This document shows positions 1-11,786 of a stretch of DNA of 64,000 nucleotides, piece after piece. The number at the start of each line of letters is the position of its first letter. Within the stretch, counting starts at the first letter, position 1. The notes below the pieces were generated by a model. That model had not been told where the DNA came from. It ran no database searches and was given only the letters and a program-made list of their open reading frames with translations. Source of the stretch: Voacanga thouarsii. Its lineage: Eukaryota > Streptophyta > Magnoliopsida > Gentianales > Apocynaceae. Where the stretch lies: contig JANUWF010002024.1 in the NCBI GenBank assembly GCA_026120185.1, positions 372,001-436,000 on the forward strand, read 5' to 3'. Made by a program: the position numbers and the translations under genes.

Positions 1-240
1 ATACCTTTGTATTATGATAACAATAAAGCCATCACACAAGCAAAAGAACCATAGTCTCACTAGCGATCCAAACACGTACTAAGACACTCTTAGTTGATTT
101 AGAATATTATAGATAGAAAGGATGTATAGATAGAGAGAGTTCCTATGGATGAGAATATAGTGGATCCACTCACTAAGGCACTACCACAGAAGAAACATGG
201 TAGATATGTTGAGTTATTTGATATTCAATACATGAATTAT
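1..240 (+). pseudogene. Ty1/copia RNase H C-terminal remnant (copia A)
   Basis: In frame 1 from about base 5 the translation reads like the last 75-80 residues of copia RNase H: an LYYDNN-K-AITQAKEP segment, then RSKHVLRH, an IIDRKDV stretch and the closing MDENIVDPLTKALPQKKH block. The same block occurs in copia D at 56787-57000 on the other strand. In the family this domain degrades the RNA strand during reverse transcription. It carries several in-frame stops (after AKEP, after SH, after LRHS), so it is dead. It stops at 240 and is followed by a polypurine tract and an LTR, as expected for the 3' end of an element. The rest of this element lies upstream of the window. Confidence 0.85.
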
Positions 241-248
241 TAGCTCTA

Positions 249-263
249 GTGCAAGTGGAAGTT
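249..263 (+). other. Polypurine tract of copia A
   Basis: The segment GTGCAAGTGGAAGTT sits directly before the LTR start. Copia D has nearly the same tract (GTGCAAGTGGGAGTT, minus strand, 56765-56779). In retrotransposons this tract primes plus-strand DNA synthesis. Confidence 0.7.
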
Positions 264-2130
264 TGTTAGTGTTATGCCCTAGAAGCAATCACTTGTATAT
301 TGTATATGACACATTTATTAATAAAATGAATTCTTTATCTTTTAGTTTAATTAATCATTTCGCATATATGTGTATAAAATGGTTAGATAAAGTCCCAAAC
401 ATAAACCATAGTGTTAAGAAAATTATGATAGAGATCACAATGTGAGATTTCTACTATACTATATAGTACTTGTGGTTAAACTATCCCTAGTCATTGTATT
501 AATATGATAGGATATCGTTAATGCACCAAGATTAGCACGTGCTATACTTCTTGATTTGAACAATCAGTGATTTTCACATCTGTGAGTATTGCGATACTCA
601 AAATTAACATGTGGATCCTTGTTACTTGAACAAGTTTATTATATAACCTAACTATGAGATAATCACATTGATAACTATTTAGTGCCAGTGATAAAATTCT
701 ATTATAGCAAATGTGCAAGTATCCTTAGATTTGATATCTTCAAGGTACTTTATTTACTATGCATTAAACTTTAATCCCAATCTCTTGAGTTTCTACAAAA
801 TCGCCTATGAGATGGATATTGGGTACAACATAAAGTGAACGAAAGTAGTTGAGAGGGGTGAATAAAGGATTTATCACTCCTAATAGTTGGAGCGTATATC
901 TCAGGGCCACTTATGTGGAATCATTACTCGCGAAGTCCTTGGCTAAGGCGACTATGTGTTGGAGATAATTTCAATTGATACACATATTAAGTAATGAAAT
1001 TTGGAACAAGTACTAACAAATTTGGGCAAGAATTGATTATATTCTAATAGGAGTTGGTACTAACTCTATACTCTAAAACTGAATGAGATATTGTATGGTA
1101 AACGGAGTTTATTGCATTGATGTTTTGTTATTGAGAGGTTCAGGTCAAGCTGCTTGACTTTCTGGACTTTTAGATTGTCATGATTTATTGGTAGATGCTG
1201 CTCTTGATATACTAAATATGGATTTAATAGTTATAGAATTAATAAATTAATTCTAATTTTTAAGGATTATTAATTCTATAGTGATTAGAATTAATTCATA
1301 TTTTGCTACCAATAGATCAAAAAACCTTTTAGGTCATACACAATAGAGGATTTCGTATTCAAGATATTATATGATAATATTTGGAATTAATTTGTCAGAA
1401 GAAATAATAATTATATGCTAATGATAAAATGTTATAATTAGTTGGGTGAAATTACAATTATTTAAAAGGTTTGTGATTGAATTATAAACTTGTTATAATT
1501 CAAGGGGGGCATAATTTCAATTATATATAAAAATCCCAAAGCCCATAAATTAAAAGGGATTTATTTTCCTAAAAAAATTTAGGAAATAAATTGAAAGAAA
1601 AGAAAATATTTGGTGGACTTGAAAAGGGCAGTGGATTTTCTTTGTAAATATAGAAAGTTCATCCATTTTGGAATGAAGCCGATGCGCAGTAATTTTCTTT
1701 TAGGAAAAATGAGAACACGTTTTCTGGTTTTGTTCCAAAGGTGGTAAAAAGGTTGTGTATGTATGTATGCACATCTTGAAGCTGAAAAAGGTTGTGTATG
1801 TATGTATGCACATCTTGAAGCTGAAAAAGGTTGTTGGAAAAATAGAAAAACTTACGCTTTCTATTTTCTTCTCTAAATTAAAACCCCTAACCAGCCGTCA
1901 TAACCCCCTAGCACCGGTTCTTGATGGTTTTGAGTACCATTCTTCGTGTGGATTTATATTAAAGAAATTCCTATACTTGGAATTTAGTGGTTCAAGGTTT
2001 GGACAATTTTTTTCTAAAAGGTTTTGTGCGCGAAAGAAATGTTTTAAAAGCTACGTTTTCATGGTAATAGATTTTTATTTCCCTCTCCTAACCCATTTAA
2101 TTATCAACGTGTGATCCTTTGAGTCGATTT
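264..2130 (+). mobile_element. Copia A 3' LTR
   Basis: The LTR starts TGTTAGTGTTATGCCCTAG, the start shared by the copia LTRs at 10455, 37137, 42887, 43154 and (minus) 56764. It follows a polypurine tract and RNase H tail, so it is a 3' LTR. Landmarks shared with the other copies include the TATCC-TTAGA-TTTGATATC block, ATGGATATTGGGTAC and GTTGAGAGG-GTG near 720-870, and the GTGTGGATT block near 1948. Homology with copia B can be followed to about 2130. No clean CA end is seen, so the right boundary is approximate and the LTR may be truncated by the gypsy LTR that follows. There is a small internal duplication at 1752-1829. Confidence 0.8.
1752..1829 (+). repeat. 39-bp direct duplication (2 copies)
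   Basis: Two adjacent identical 39-bp copies (1752-1790 and 1791-1829) begin GTTGTGTATGTATGTATGC and end GCTGAAAAAG. A third partial start follows at 1830. The other copia LTRs in the window lack this duplication, so it is private to copia A. It creates a spurious repeated peptide in one frame. Confidence 0.9.
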
Positions 2131-2159
2131 CATTTTTTTTTTTTTGGTTGCATGTAAAT

Positions 2160-2188
2160 TCAACAAAAATTCTCTAAGAAGGAGAGAT
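2160..2188 (+). other. Gypsy internal 3' scrap with polypurine tract
   Basis: TTCTCTAAGAAGGAGAGAT just before the next LTR resembles the purine-rich end of Ty3/gypsy pol, whose last codons often read NSLRRRE in plant elements. The same residues are readable here (N-S-L-R-R-R-E). Only this scrap of the internal region remains. This is an inference from motif resemblance. Confidence 0.4.
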
Positions 2189-5100
2189 TGTAATATATCA
2201 CTTTTTTTTTTTTGGTACTTTAAAGTGTGATTACTTTGCTTTGAGCAAGAAATTTTATGCAAAGCCAGGAAAAGAAGTGATCTGTTTAATGAGATGAAGG
2301 TTTTAGTGCCATAAAAATTTGCTGGGGTACTATTGGAATTTTGACAACGAATTGTGTAAAACTGAGCGAGAATTTGAATATTCTAAAACAGGCATTGTGT
2401 TTAGTTTAATGTGTAGGTTGCATTGGTCAGATAAAAAATTTTTTCGATTGAGATGAATAGTGAATTGAATATGAGCATTTCTGAAGAATATAGTGTATAT
2501 ATGAAGAAATAAAGTAATAATGGTTAATAAAGGAATAGGTACCATTTTGTGATTGGTGGTGTAAGCAATATGTTGTTGTGTGAATAGTTGCATGAGAAGT
2601 TCATGCAAGACTTAAGGAACTTTATTATAGTCTTGAAGATTCTACATGTTTCTCCAAAGTTCTACATGTCATCTAAGTCCTTATTTGGACCACTCATAAA
2701 GTTCCACAACCAAGTAGCCATTTAATGCAAGTTAACCAATATGGCCATATAATCTATAAATAGAAGAAAGAAGCAGTGGTGGAGGCTATTTCGGTAGTCA
2801 AATTTCAGCACCAAAATTGGAGAAAAATAGCTAGAAGAAAAAGAAAGAAAACTGGCCAAATGAGCAAGGAAACCAAGAGAGAGAAAAAAAGCAAAAAAAA
2901 AAAAAAAAAAAGGAAAGGAAATAGCAAGAAGCTTTGAGCTTTTTCTTGCAATATTTTATCCAAGAGAAGGCAAAGGCCTTTCTTCCATGAATTAAAGTTA
3001 TTATACATGCTTTGAGGATTACTTTTGTAGTGATTTTGTATGGAAATAGGAAGGTTTGTGTTTATTCTTCATGAACTCTTCATGTTATATTATTATTATT
3101 ATTATTTTTTTTTGTGATATGGTTGCCAGTAGAAGAGGGGAGTATTTTGGTGTGGGTGAAGTTTTAGTATAGTTATAGAATAGTGTTCATGCCCACAATT
3201 TAGGAGAAATGATTAAAGTAAGAAGATAATTAAGTTAAAGATATGTGATTAGTGAATAAAAATCAAAGCTTGGTGAAAGTTGTTTAAGGCTGCCAATTTT
3301 GTTCTGGTAATTATGTGAGTTTTCAGCTCTCTTCATGCCTGAAAATCATGCTGATTTTATGTTATGCAAATACATTAAGTGAATCAAGTGTTATTTATGG
3401 CTTAAAGTAAAGATAGAATGCACGGTTCATCTATTTTGTTAGAAAAAGTATGCCAACTTGGTAAAAGTAGGAAGCTTTGGTCCCAGTAGTTTATGGTCCT
3501 GTCCAAAAAAACCTTATTGGACTTGGTTTTGTAGCTAATGATGTTATGAGTGTTTTGGAGCAAATTTGATGTTAATCGGACTTATGGATCAAAAGTTGTA
3601 TTAGAAATATTAAAGCATGCCAAGTTAAGAATTTTTAGAATTTTCAGCTTAACAAAAATGTCATTATGTTGCTTTCATTAATATTCATGGATGAATGAGA
3701 ATTAAAAGGAAATATATGGGCTTATATGCTTACTTGAGAAAAGGATAGAGAAATACATGAATCAATATGGACTATCCCAAGTAGCGCATTTTATTGTGTG
3801 AGAAGAATGAATAGGTCTTGCTATCTATATATGTTTAGTCGCTATGTAATTATCTTCATTGTGAGCGACTAAGAAAAATATTGTGAATCCTTAATGTAGG
3901 AGTCATGTTAAGGATCGTATGAGTCTTCAAGCAATGGATACAATACACAGTTAGCACGATACAAGGTAAGTCCCACCAATGTTTTAATAATTACCATTTC
4001 GTGCTATATGATTTCTAAAATGTTCTATGGTTTTATAAGATATCCGAATATTTGACAATGGAATATTTCTGCAAGGAATTTTGAATTCTTTATGCTATAA
4101 ATAATTTTAAGTGCAAATGTGCATCACAAGCATTCATTTCATAGCTATGTGACAAAATGACTGTTTTACATGAGCTAACACATTTCGACTTAGGTTCATT
4201 AACCAACTCCGCACATTACGATTTCTTTCGTTGAATGGAACAATAAGTGTTTTTTAAATACTATAAGATATGCTCTTTATGAGATTCTCAAATTTATTTC
4301 TGTTATGGATTTAGAATTCTAGATTTTACAAAAAAAATACTTCTTGGATTTGGATGTGTGTAATCCCTTAGGGAATATTTTATGACTAAATAAACTTCCT
4401 TTTGATAACGAGTATTTAGAAATTATGTAAACGGCCTTCAAAAATTATTTCTATTGCGTGAAGGACTTTTTATCCTTCAACACTTTGGTTTTTGAGAATG
4501 ATTTCTCAATATGGATTGAACATTTGAAAAATGATGTTTTTAGCCCCAAAACGGATTTTTTTTTTTTTTTTTTTGCTATTCCATTTTGCCTTTGTGCATT
4601 TAGTTTTTCTTGCTATCCTTATGCCTATGTGCATATTGTTTATTGGTTGTTCATGGTTTCTGGGTGGTAATACCTGGCTTGTTCAATCCCTTGCTATCTC
4701 GACGGTGATTGACGTCAGGGTTAGGACCCCTAAGCTTAAGGTGGCAAGTAAAAGATTTAATTCTTGAGGTGATGTACTTATGTCACTCACCATTTTGGCA
4801 TGATCCGATTGAGTGCTGAAGATGCAGTCCCTGGCATAGTAAGACCCTAAGGGTCGTAGGCAAAGTTTTGTGTGCTTTGCACGCAGTGGCCTTTCTATGA
4901 GAGAATTACCTATATTTCTAAAGTATGGGACAATAATGTTGATAAATTTTGATTTTCCAAAACATGCCTAAGCTTTCTAAATAAGTCTTGATTTTCAAAT
5001 TTTCTTTGCTACATGAAGCGTGATTTTTGAGGAAATCTGGGAAATTGAATTGTAGAGTTGTTTTTAATGGAAAAATGAAATGAAATCTTTTCTTTTACTC

Positions 5101-5507
5101 TCCAAAACATAGGACGATAATTTCCTACAATTGTGGTTTTATGAAATCAGTAGCATACAAGGAGTATTTTTTACTCACACCTATATCTTACTCTATTTTC
5201 TTCAGAGTTGAAGTTGGGACTCGATATATTTGAGGACGGTCCAATATTTTAAGTTTGCAAACACTACGACTCTGTACATATAGTGTTTTTTTTGCAACAC
5301 CTAGCAAGTTTTTATACCGTATACTCTAAATTTCTTTGAGTTGTATATTGATTACACTTTCAAATAATTTTACAGTTTTAGGTTTTGTCTTGTATTATCT
5401 CTCTTTTAGCATTGATTGTTGTAAAGACCCCTTCTTTGGGTAACCAAATAGGGTGACACCCAAAGTTATTCCACGCTTCTGACTTGTTTGCTAGTAGGGC
5501 TGTTACA
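2189..5507 (+). mobile_element. Ty3/gypsy chromovirus-type LTR
   Basis: The 3.3-kb segment begins TGTAATATATCAC after a purine tract and ends GGGCTGTTACA at 5507, giving TG...CA ends with a short inverted terminal match (TGTAA/TTACA). Inside are a TATA box at about 2754, a long A-rich stretch near 2895, and the GACGGTGATTGACGTCAGG...GGACCCCTAAG block at 4700-4735, a style of sequence I associate with long chromovirus LTRs. No coding capacity is visible. The 5-bp flanks (GAGAT left, TTAAT right) do not match, so it is not a clean solo LTR. It is more likely a 3' LTR whose internal region has been lost. Confidence 0.5.
2754..2763 (+). promoter_or_regulatory. TATA box of the gypsy LTR
   Basis: CTATAAATAG lies about 565 bp into the LTR, on the same strand as the inferred element. 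It is a canonical plant TATA box; its use as the LTR promoter is inferred. Confidence 0.5.
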
Positions 5508-6479
5508 TTAATTGTATAAGACGTGAGTTGATTTCAACCTTAAAATTTAGTCGGAGAGTCTTAGGAGAAGATTGCACCGACAAACAATACCCCACAAAAG
5601 AAATTTTATCTTGTAGAATCTGAGAACTAATAGAAATAGCATCCTTAATAGATATTGCAGATGAATTGAAGTGCTCCAATTCACTACCATAGAGTTGCCA
5701 AGGTGCAGAAAGTTTCCCTTACTATGCATTGTTAATGACTTAAATAAGAGGGGCAAGTCGATCATCACCAGTAGCAAGATCAACTACCAAGTTTGTTGGC
5801 AGTGAATCTTGATCTTGTATTCCAATATTAGGTAAAATATCTAAGACTCCATCCTTGGCTCCCTGGAATACCCAAGGCTCAACAGAAAGCAAAGAAGTTG
5901 TATCTACTAGCACCCAAGAAGAAGAAGTCGAATAATTACTCTAGGATCAACTGCAGCTGACTGTGATGCACTAGTAGCGCCTACTGTACTTAACATATGT
6001 CTCAAACCATAAGAAATAGAGACTTTAGATACTATACCTTTGGCAAGACTAGACTGTATAGGAGTAGTGGCATCACCCTTTTACTGATGCTGCTAAATAA
6101 TATTAGTAGATTCTCCTCCATATCCCTTATCAGAACCATTATTTGATATATTCTGAGAATTGAATAGCTGAGAACTATCAAGTGGCAAATTAGATGAGTT
6201 TAGTACTCTTAAAGGAGTTGCTATCGCACATCTAGTAGGACTCTCCATATCCCTACCCAATGAGTACTCTTGTGTAGGAGTGTCTTCTTGCTGTTACACA
6301 TTCGACATTATGACTCTGTTGCAAAACCTTTTCTAGCTGAACATATTTTGTGTAGCTTTACTATTCCTTCATGGTTTGCTAATATTATTGTATTCTTTCT
6401 AACCCAATATTGTTGGATCTGCTTGGTGTTCTTAGTTTTTGGGAGTAATCAAGGTTCAAGAACCACTATAGTTTAGCCA
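5508..6479 (-). other. Unassigned, probably the 3' part of the LINE ORF1 remnant
   Basis: No intact reading frame. Read on the minus strand it continues from the DUF4283-like domain and gives Ser/Leu-rich peptides broken by many stops. It could be the low-complexity C-terminal part of the same ORF1, but I see no diagnostic motif, no endonuclease or reverse transcriptase, and no poly(A) tail. Confidence 0.3.
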
Positions 6480-7160
6480 CATGTTGCTTCACCATGACCA
6501 ATTTTGTCATATTTAGCATGATATGAAGGGATATGCTCATACATAACAATTTGATAAAACCCATTATGTCCATCTCCAACACAAAACTTTATCAGAAATG
6601 GCTTTAACAAATTAACCTCGACACACACACGAACCGCACTTGAATGGATTAATAGAATTATGGCATCATCTAGCTTGAGAGGATGGCTTATTGTATAAGC
6701 AAGAGAATAGAACCAGCTTATTGAAAAAATGAATAGGCAAATGCTCTATGGAAATCTGTATAGACACAATGGACAGATTTGTAGAAACTGTAAACTCTTT
6801 AGTCCATTTCATGATCCTTCTATAGAAACCAAAGTCCCTTCATCTAGAGTCGTAAATCATCCTCCTCTACCGAAGAAAGTATGAGAATATGCTTGAACTT
6901 CTGCCAACCAATCTCAATAGATCCTTTCAAACCAATGGTCGGAAAGGCCTTGCGAAGTCCTTCTATTGATGGCCTTCATTGCAAAAACTTTCCAACCAAG
7001 GCTAATCGAAAAAGGGCAACCATTTGAGAAATCTCATCATCTATGAAGCAAATAGCATGATCTCCATTGTATTGAGAAACTAGTTTGACTAGCAAATTAA
7101 TGACCCACCAGAAAATAAGGAAGCAAAAGATCTCATTCCCCAAGCCGAGGAGAAGGAAAG
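6480..7160 (-). pseudogene. LINE ORF1-like DUF4283 remnant
   Basis: Reading the minus strand from about 7100 gives a row of motifs typical of plant DUF4283 proteins, the nucleic-acid-binding ORF1 of L1-type LINEs: FALVGKF-like (LALVGKFLQ), then RPSIEGLRKAFPTIGLKGS, a HILILSS-VEEDDLRL segment, an HFFNK-like segment and VRVCVEVNLLKP. These are spread over two or three frames with multiple stops, so the gene is dead. The domain order (core fold, then the linker before a CCHC knuckle) fits the family. The 5' end abuts the SIRE-like LTR at about 7165, which probably truncated it. No ORF2 is present. A host-derived DUF4283 gene is possible but less likely given the surroundings. Confidence 0.6.
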
Positions 7161-7164
7161 TGAA

Positions 7165-8425
7165 AAACTTTATGGGGGAGGGGTGAATAAGGATTTTGGC
7201 AAATTTAAAATGCACTTCAAAAAATCTGTTTAAAAAAAAAATCCTTTAAATTTCTGATCGAAGTGACTTGCTACAACAAGAGGTTTTCAAATTGACTTAA
7301 GAATTAACTATACTATGAATAAAATAAGACACACGATGTAATTAATACTAGAGTGAAAATGAGTTGGTAAGAACCATAAAGATTTCTTTTGGGGGATTAA
7401 AAAGAATTTTGTGCAATGAAGATTACAGCTGACTGAAATTGAATGCAGAGAGAGATTACTCAAGATTTTTAGTGGTTCAATCTACCAAGATTTACATCTA
7501 CTACCTTAAGCTCACACTTAAGGATTTTCAACCAGATTTCATTAACCTAACTCAATGGTATCAATCTAGAGCAAATACAAGAGAGGATCACCACACTTGG
7601 TTTAACCAAAACCTCCAAATCAACTAACAAGTCAAGATTCACCCTAAATGGATTTTACATCACAACATTAACACATAAAGATGATTGAAGTAATGGGATG
7701 AAAATGGCTTACTCTTTTGAGTAGATATATAAGATAAATGAGCTCAAACAACTTTTATCTTTTTGACACAATTTGATTTCACTTTGAAGCACTATGAAAA
7801 AGGAGATTTTTGTATTCTATAGAGCATGAGTGTTTCTTAGAAGGATAGGACAAATATCTGCTTTCAAATTGAGTTTTGAAACATTTTATAGAGGCAAAAA
7901 ATAAAGTTCCAATGGCTAGTTTTTCACTATCAGATTTGCTAGGGTATTGGACGACGATAAATCCAAAATGTAAGTCCAAATTAGGCTTTTTCATGTAGAA
8001 TCGATTTGATACTATTCATAGGATTTTAGACGAAACTTTTGGATGCAAAGTCATCCAAACTACTCAATCTAAAATTCAGAATTCTTAAAACTTCGAAATC
8101 TTTTTTGTTTTAGTGCTTCAAGATAAAAATAAATTAAATCACATGGTAAAGAAAACTTAGAAATTTACAAAGATAATACCTTAACGAGGATTCCTAGTTT
8201 AAGGCTCTTCCATAATGAATTCTTGGTATGCAATCTCTCAAACTTGATCTTCTACTTGATCACCCATTCTCAGATTCTATTTCTCAAGAGTTGCTTAATA
8301 ATCTTATTTGCGCTTTTTGGAAGAACTGAGGTCAAACATGTCCTATAACATATAGATCATACAAGTTAGTTATCATCAATATTTCTCATAAGTCAAAACA
8401 CAGGAGAATGCCCTTAAGGCTAACA
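7165..8425 (-). mobile_element. SIRE/Maximus-like copia LTR
   Basis: On the minus strand the LTR starts at 8425 as TGTTAGCCTTAAGGGCATTC, directly after a purine-rich GGGGAGAT tract. This junction is characteristic of SIRE-type copia elements. The block TTGTATGATCTATATGTTAT follows, as in that family. The other end lies near 7165, in a TTCACCCCTCCCCC stretch (minus strand) that I also associate with this family. A TATA-like TATATAAG occurs at 7726. There is no primer-binding site or coding region, so this is a 3' LTR or fragment. The left boundary is approximate. Confidence 0.55.
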
Positions 8426-8440
8426 ATCTCCCCATTTTTA
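8426..8440 (-). other. Polypurine tract of the SIRE-like element
   Basis: Minus strand TAAAAATGGGGAGAT immediately precedes the LTR start. It is the only internal part of this element that I can name. Confidence 0.5.
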
Positions 8441-9214
8441 AGTGATGATATACTTGATGGGATTGTGATACAAAAATAATGATATATACAGTATGAACAT
8501 ATTAGACCAAGAGAAATAAGAATATTTTTGAAGTGCAATCTCTTACTATAGGACTTAAAGATTGCTTATGAGATTGAGATAAGAAATTAAGGTACATACT
8601 CACAAACATGGCTCAATGAGCCTATGGCCCAACCAATCTCCATATCCTCCATCCTTCCATCACATGACTATTCCTTAAAAGAATATCCACAATACAAATT
8701 GTATGATTATGTACACAAGTAGGTATAGTAAATAAATCATAAGATAACATGCCCCCCCTTAATATGTGCATATATGAACATATGTAAAATATGAGATCAA
8801 GAAGTGCAATTTGAGAGAAAACTGGATTCAAACTTTGAACGTCCAAAAAGTGCATCCAAAACTAGGTAGAGCGAAACTATGGAACTTTTGGACGTTAGGT
8901 TTTGGATGTCCAAAACATGTGTCCAAAATAGGGTAAAGTTAGATAGAAACTGTCTACTTGTTAAAACTCATTTTTGGACTGGACTTTTGGATCACAAGAA
9001 AATGTGTGTCCAAAACTCCTCCTGTATATGTGGAGGAAACAACGAGTTGTCAGAAATTTTCATCCAACCTAGTTTTCTCGAGAAATTTCAGACCTTAAGG
9101 CAAGTTTTGAGCAATGAAAGATATATGAATAACTATCCTTATTATCTGAGATTTTTAACATAGAGCATATCATAATAACTTTCAAAACAAATTGATCAAC
9201 CACTCCAAGCATAA
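8441..9214. other. Unassigned, with a cluster of TCCAAAA motifs
   Basis: No supported gene. It may be the 3' untranslated part of the SIRE-like element. From about 8830 to 9020 the motif TCCAAAA, its complement TTTTGGA or GGACGTT recurs at least eight times on both strands. The same words appear inside the LTR at 7948-8060. No frame gives a recognisable protein. Confidence 0.4.
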
Positions 9215-10190
9215 TGTGTACATAGACGAGCAAGTTTACTCATCGCAAGCATAGTATAAGAAATTAACGAGTATCGATCCTCAAAGGAACAAGTACACAC
9301 TAATCGCTTTTCATTCATTGTTTAACCGACCCAATAAAATGAGAAAATAATAAAAATAAAAACAAAGAAATATATACAACTCAAGGATGTGAAAATATGC
9401 AATATAGACAATTATCCTACAAAACATGATAATGAACCACCTAGCAATTCTCTCAATTAATTATCATCTTGACATCATGAAGGAATGTAAAGTGAAGTTC
9501 AATCGTTTTTCAAGTTATGAATTTACTTAGGTAAATTCCACTTTGTTTGTCAATCCATGGAATCCTATTTTGATTAATATTAACATATTTGTTAATTAAG
9601 CTAACATAACCAAAACATGCATTAAGCTCATTATTATATATTTTGATTCAATTAGTACATTTGTCAATCAAGCCGTCTTAATCAAAATGTACACGAATCT
9701 CAATTCCTTAAAAACAAATAAAATTAGCTAATGGCCCTATGTTAAGGCAAAATCAACTTAACCTTCATCACTTAGTCCTATAATCTTAACTTCATCGTTC
9801 AAATCCATTAAGATTTAACAAATATAAAATTAATGCAATGAAACTCCAACATCATTTTGTCTAAGTCAATTGGAATAACTTGCATCAATAACTAATAAAA
9901 TCAAGTAATCAAACACCAAAGATGACAAAAAATTGACCAAATAATTGAATTAACATAAAATCATGAATCCCAAAATAATGTTAAATTACAATAAAAACAT
10001 TGAATACATCATTGCTAAAGAAATAGAAAATAAAAAATAAAAGAAAGCACTCATAGACAAGCCTCTTTCTTCACCCTTGAATAATTTTCCTTGATTTGGG
10101 TGAACTCCTCATTCAATGAGAGATTGAGAATTTTTGCTTCTGAATCCACCTCTCCTGATGTATCTCTTTAACCCTTGTATTCTCTTGTGC

Positions 10191-10199
10191 TTTTATAGG
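10191..10199 (-). promoter_or_regulatory. TATA box of the Athila-like LTR
   Basis: Minus strand CCTATAAAAG, followed by an A-rich purine leader. It has the right orientation for the element's promoter. Function is inferred. Confidence 0.5.
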
Positions 10200-10318
10200 C
10201 CTCTTGGATACTAAATTTATGTCCGAGGAAGTCTTGGCTGAGTAGGGGTAGGAAAATACCAAAATTATTGGACAATCTCGAATTTTGTGCACAGAATCCA
10301 GAGTGCACATAAGCACTA

Positions 10319-10368
10319 GGTACCTTCGACCCACATGGCGCCTGGTACTTTTGACCCACCTGGAGCCA
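10319..10368. repeat. 25-bp imperfect tandem repeat
   Basis: GGTACCTTCGACCCACATGG and GGTACTTTTGACCCACCTGG begin successive 25-bp periods, ending GCGCCT and AGCCA. It lies in the upstream half of the LTR relative to its promoter, with related GGCGCC/GGCACC words at 31246-31350. Confidence 0.7.
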
Positions 10369-10449
10369 AGTGCACTCTATTCTTCCTCTATTTTTGCTTT
10401 GTTTTTGGTCTTTTCTTCTTGGTAGACAGAATGGACTCGACACCAAGTA

Positions 10450-10454
10450 CACAT
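10450..10454. repeat. Target-site duplication CACAT (left)
   Basis: Matches CACAT at 31235-31239 exactly. The pair brackets the copia solo LTR and proves a single insertion event into the Athila LTR. Confidence 0.9.
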
Positions 10455-11786
10455 TGTTAGTGTTATGCCCTAGAGGCAATCACTTGTACATTGTATATGA
10501 CACATTTTATTTTAATAAAAGGTATTATTTATCTTACAGTTTCTTTTGTTTACTTTTAAGTAATATAACTATTAGATAAAGTTTCTAGTACAATACTGTG
10601 TTAAGGAAATCATGATAGAGATCATGATATGAGATTCCTACTACACTGTATAGTGTTAGTACTTAAATAGTCCCTAGTCATAGTATTAATGAGACTGGAC
10701 ATCATTAATGCGTTAAAACTAGCATGTGTTAGACTTCCTGATTTAATCAGGCGGTGGTTCTCATATCTGTGAGTATTGAGATACTCAAAGTTAACACGTG
10801 GATGCTTGTTAATGGAACAAATTCATTGGATGACCTAGTTATGAGATAATCACATGGATAACTATTTAGTGTTAGTGATATAATCTTAATATAGCAAATG
10901 TGCAAGTATCCTTAGACTTGAGATCTCCAAGATACTTTATTTGCTGTGCATTGTGCTTTGATTCCAATCTCTGGAACCAGATCGAGGGCAGCCTATGAGA
11001 TGGATATTGGGTACATTGTGAGGTAAATGAAAGTAGTTGAGAGAGTCAATAAAGGATTCACCACTCCTAATAGTAGGGGCGAATATCTCACGACCACTTG
11101 TAGCAATTACTACTCGAGAAGTCTTTGACCAAGGTGATTGTGTATTGGAAATAGTTCCAATTGATATACATCTAGAGTAGTGGATTCCTGGTACAAGTAC
11201 ACTTATATTCGGGCCAGAATTAATATATTCTGGAGGGAGTTGGCACTTACTTCGTACTCTAAACCGAATGAGATATTGTGTAGTGAAAGGAGTTAATTGC
11301 ACTGTAGTTTGTTATTAAAGGGTTCATGTCAAGCCACTCGACTTCCTGGACTCTTGGGTGGTTATGATGTGTTGCTAGATAATGCTTACAGTCTGGGAAT
11401 ATGGGTTTATTAATTGATGGATTAATAAACTAATCCTGATTAGAATTAATATGATTAATTCTGATTAATTATGGATTATTAATCTTAAAGACATTTGGAT
11501 TAATTCATGTTCGCTGCCAATTGACCGGGAAACCTAATAGGTCACACACAGTAGAGGATTATATCCTCAAGATGTTATTTGATAACATAGTGGGGATGTG
11601 GCCAAATTATCATTAGTTATAATTTATGAGCCAATTTGTAATTCTAAGAATTTGATGGGTTCCATTTGCAATTAGAGAATTGTTTAGAATTCTCAGATGT
11701 GGTTTTATTGTAGGGTGTTTTGGGTGCTTCAAGGGACACACGAAACAACTCAAAAACATAAAAACCAAGGGGGCACATAAGCGACT
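10455..11786 (+). mobile_element. Copia solo LTR, left part
   Basis: Starts TGTTAGTGTTATGCCCTAGA like the other copia LTRs. It is followed by the standard landmarks (GACACATTTTATTTTAATAA, GAGATACTCAAAGTTAACA, ATGGATATTGGGTAC). It continues at 30790-31234. The two parts together make 1,777 bp, against 1,768 bp for the uninterrupted copia C LTR. There is no internal region, so it is a solo LTR left by recombination between the two LTRs of a former element. Confidence 0.93.
11782..11786. repeat. Target-site duplication CGACT (left)
   Basis: CGACT here and at 30785-30789 flanks the gypsy solo LTR exactly at its TG and CA ends. Confidence 0.93.

Larger units (their letters stand above)
9215..10454 (-). 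mobile_element. Athila-like 3' LTR, distal part
   Basis: This is the outer part of the 3' LTR of the minus-strand Athila-like element. The inner part is at 31235-31530. The two halves rejoin exactly when the copia solo LTR and one CACAT are removed, giving an LTR of about 1.5 kb. The outer end is placed at TGTGTACATAG (9215) from its TG and is uncertain, because the other LTR is outside the window. The block GAGTATCGATCCTCAAAGGAAC near 9270 and the long AT-rich part are LTR-like. No coding sequence is supported. Confidence 0.6.

Noticed and set aside
2189..5507. A clean solo LTR
   Set aside because: The 5-bp flanks differ and a purine-rich internal scrap precedes it, so a truncated element's 3' LTR is more likely.
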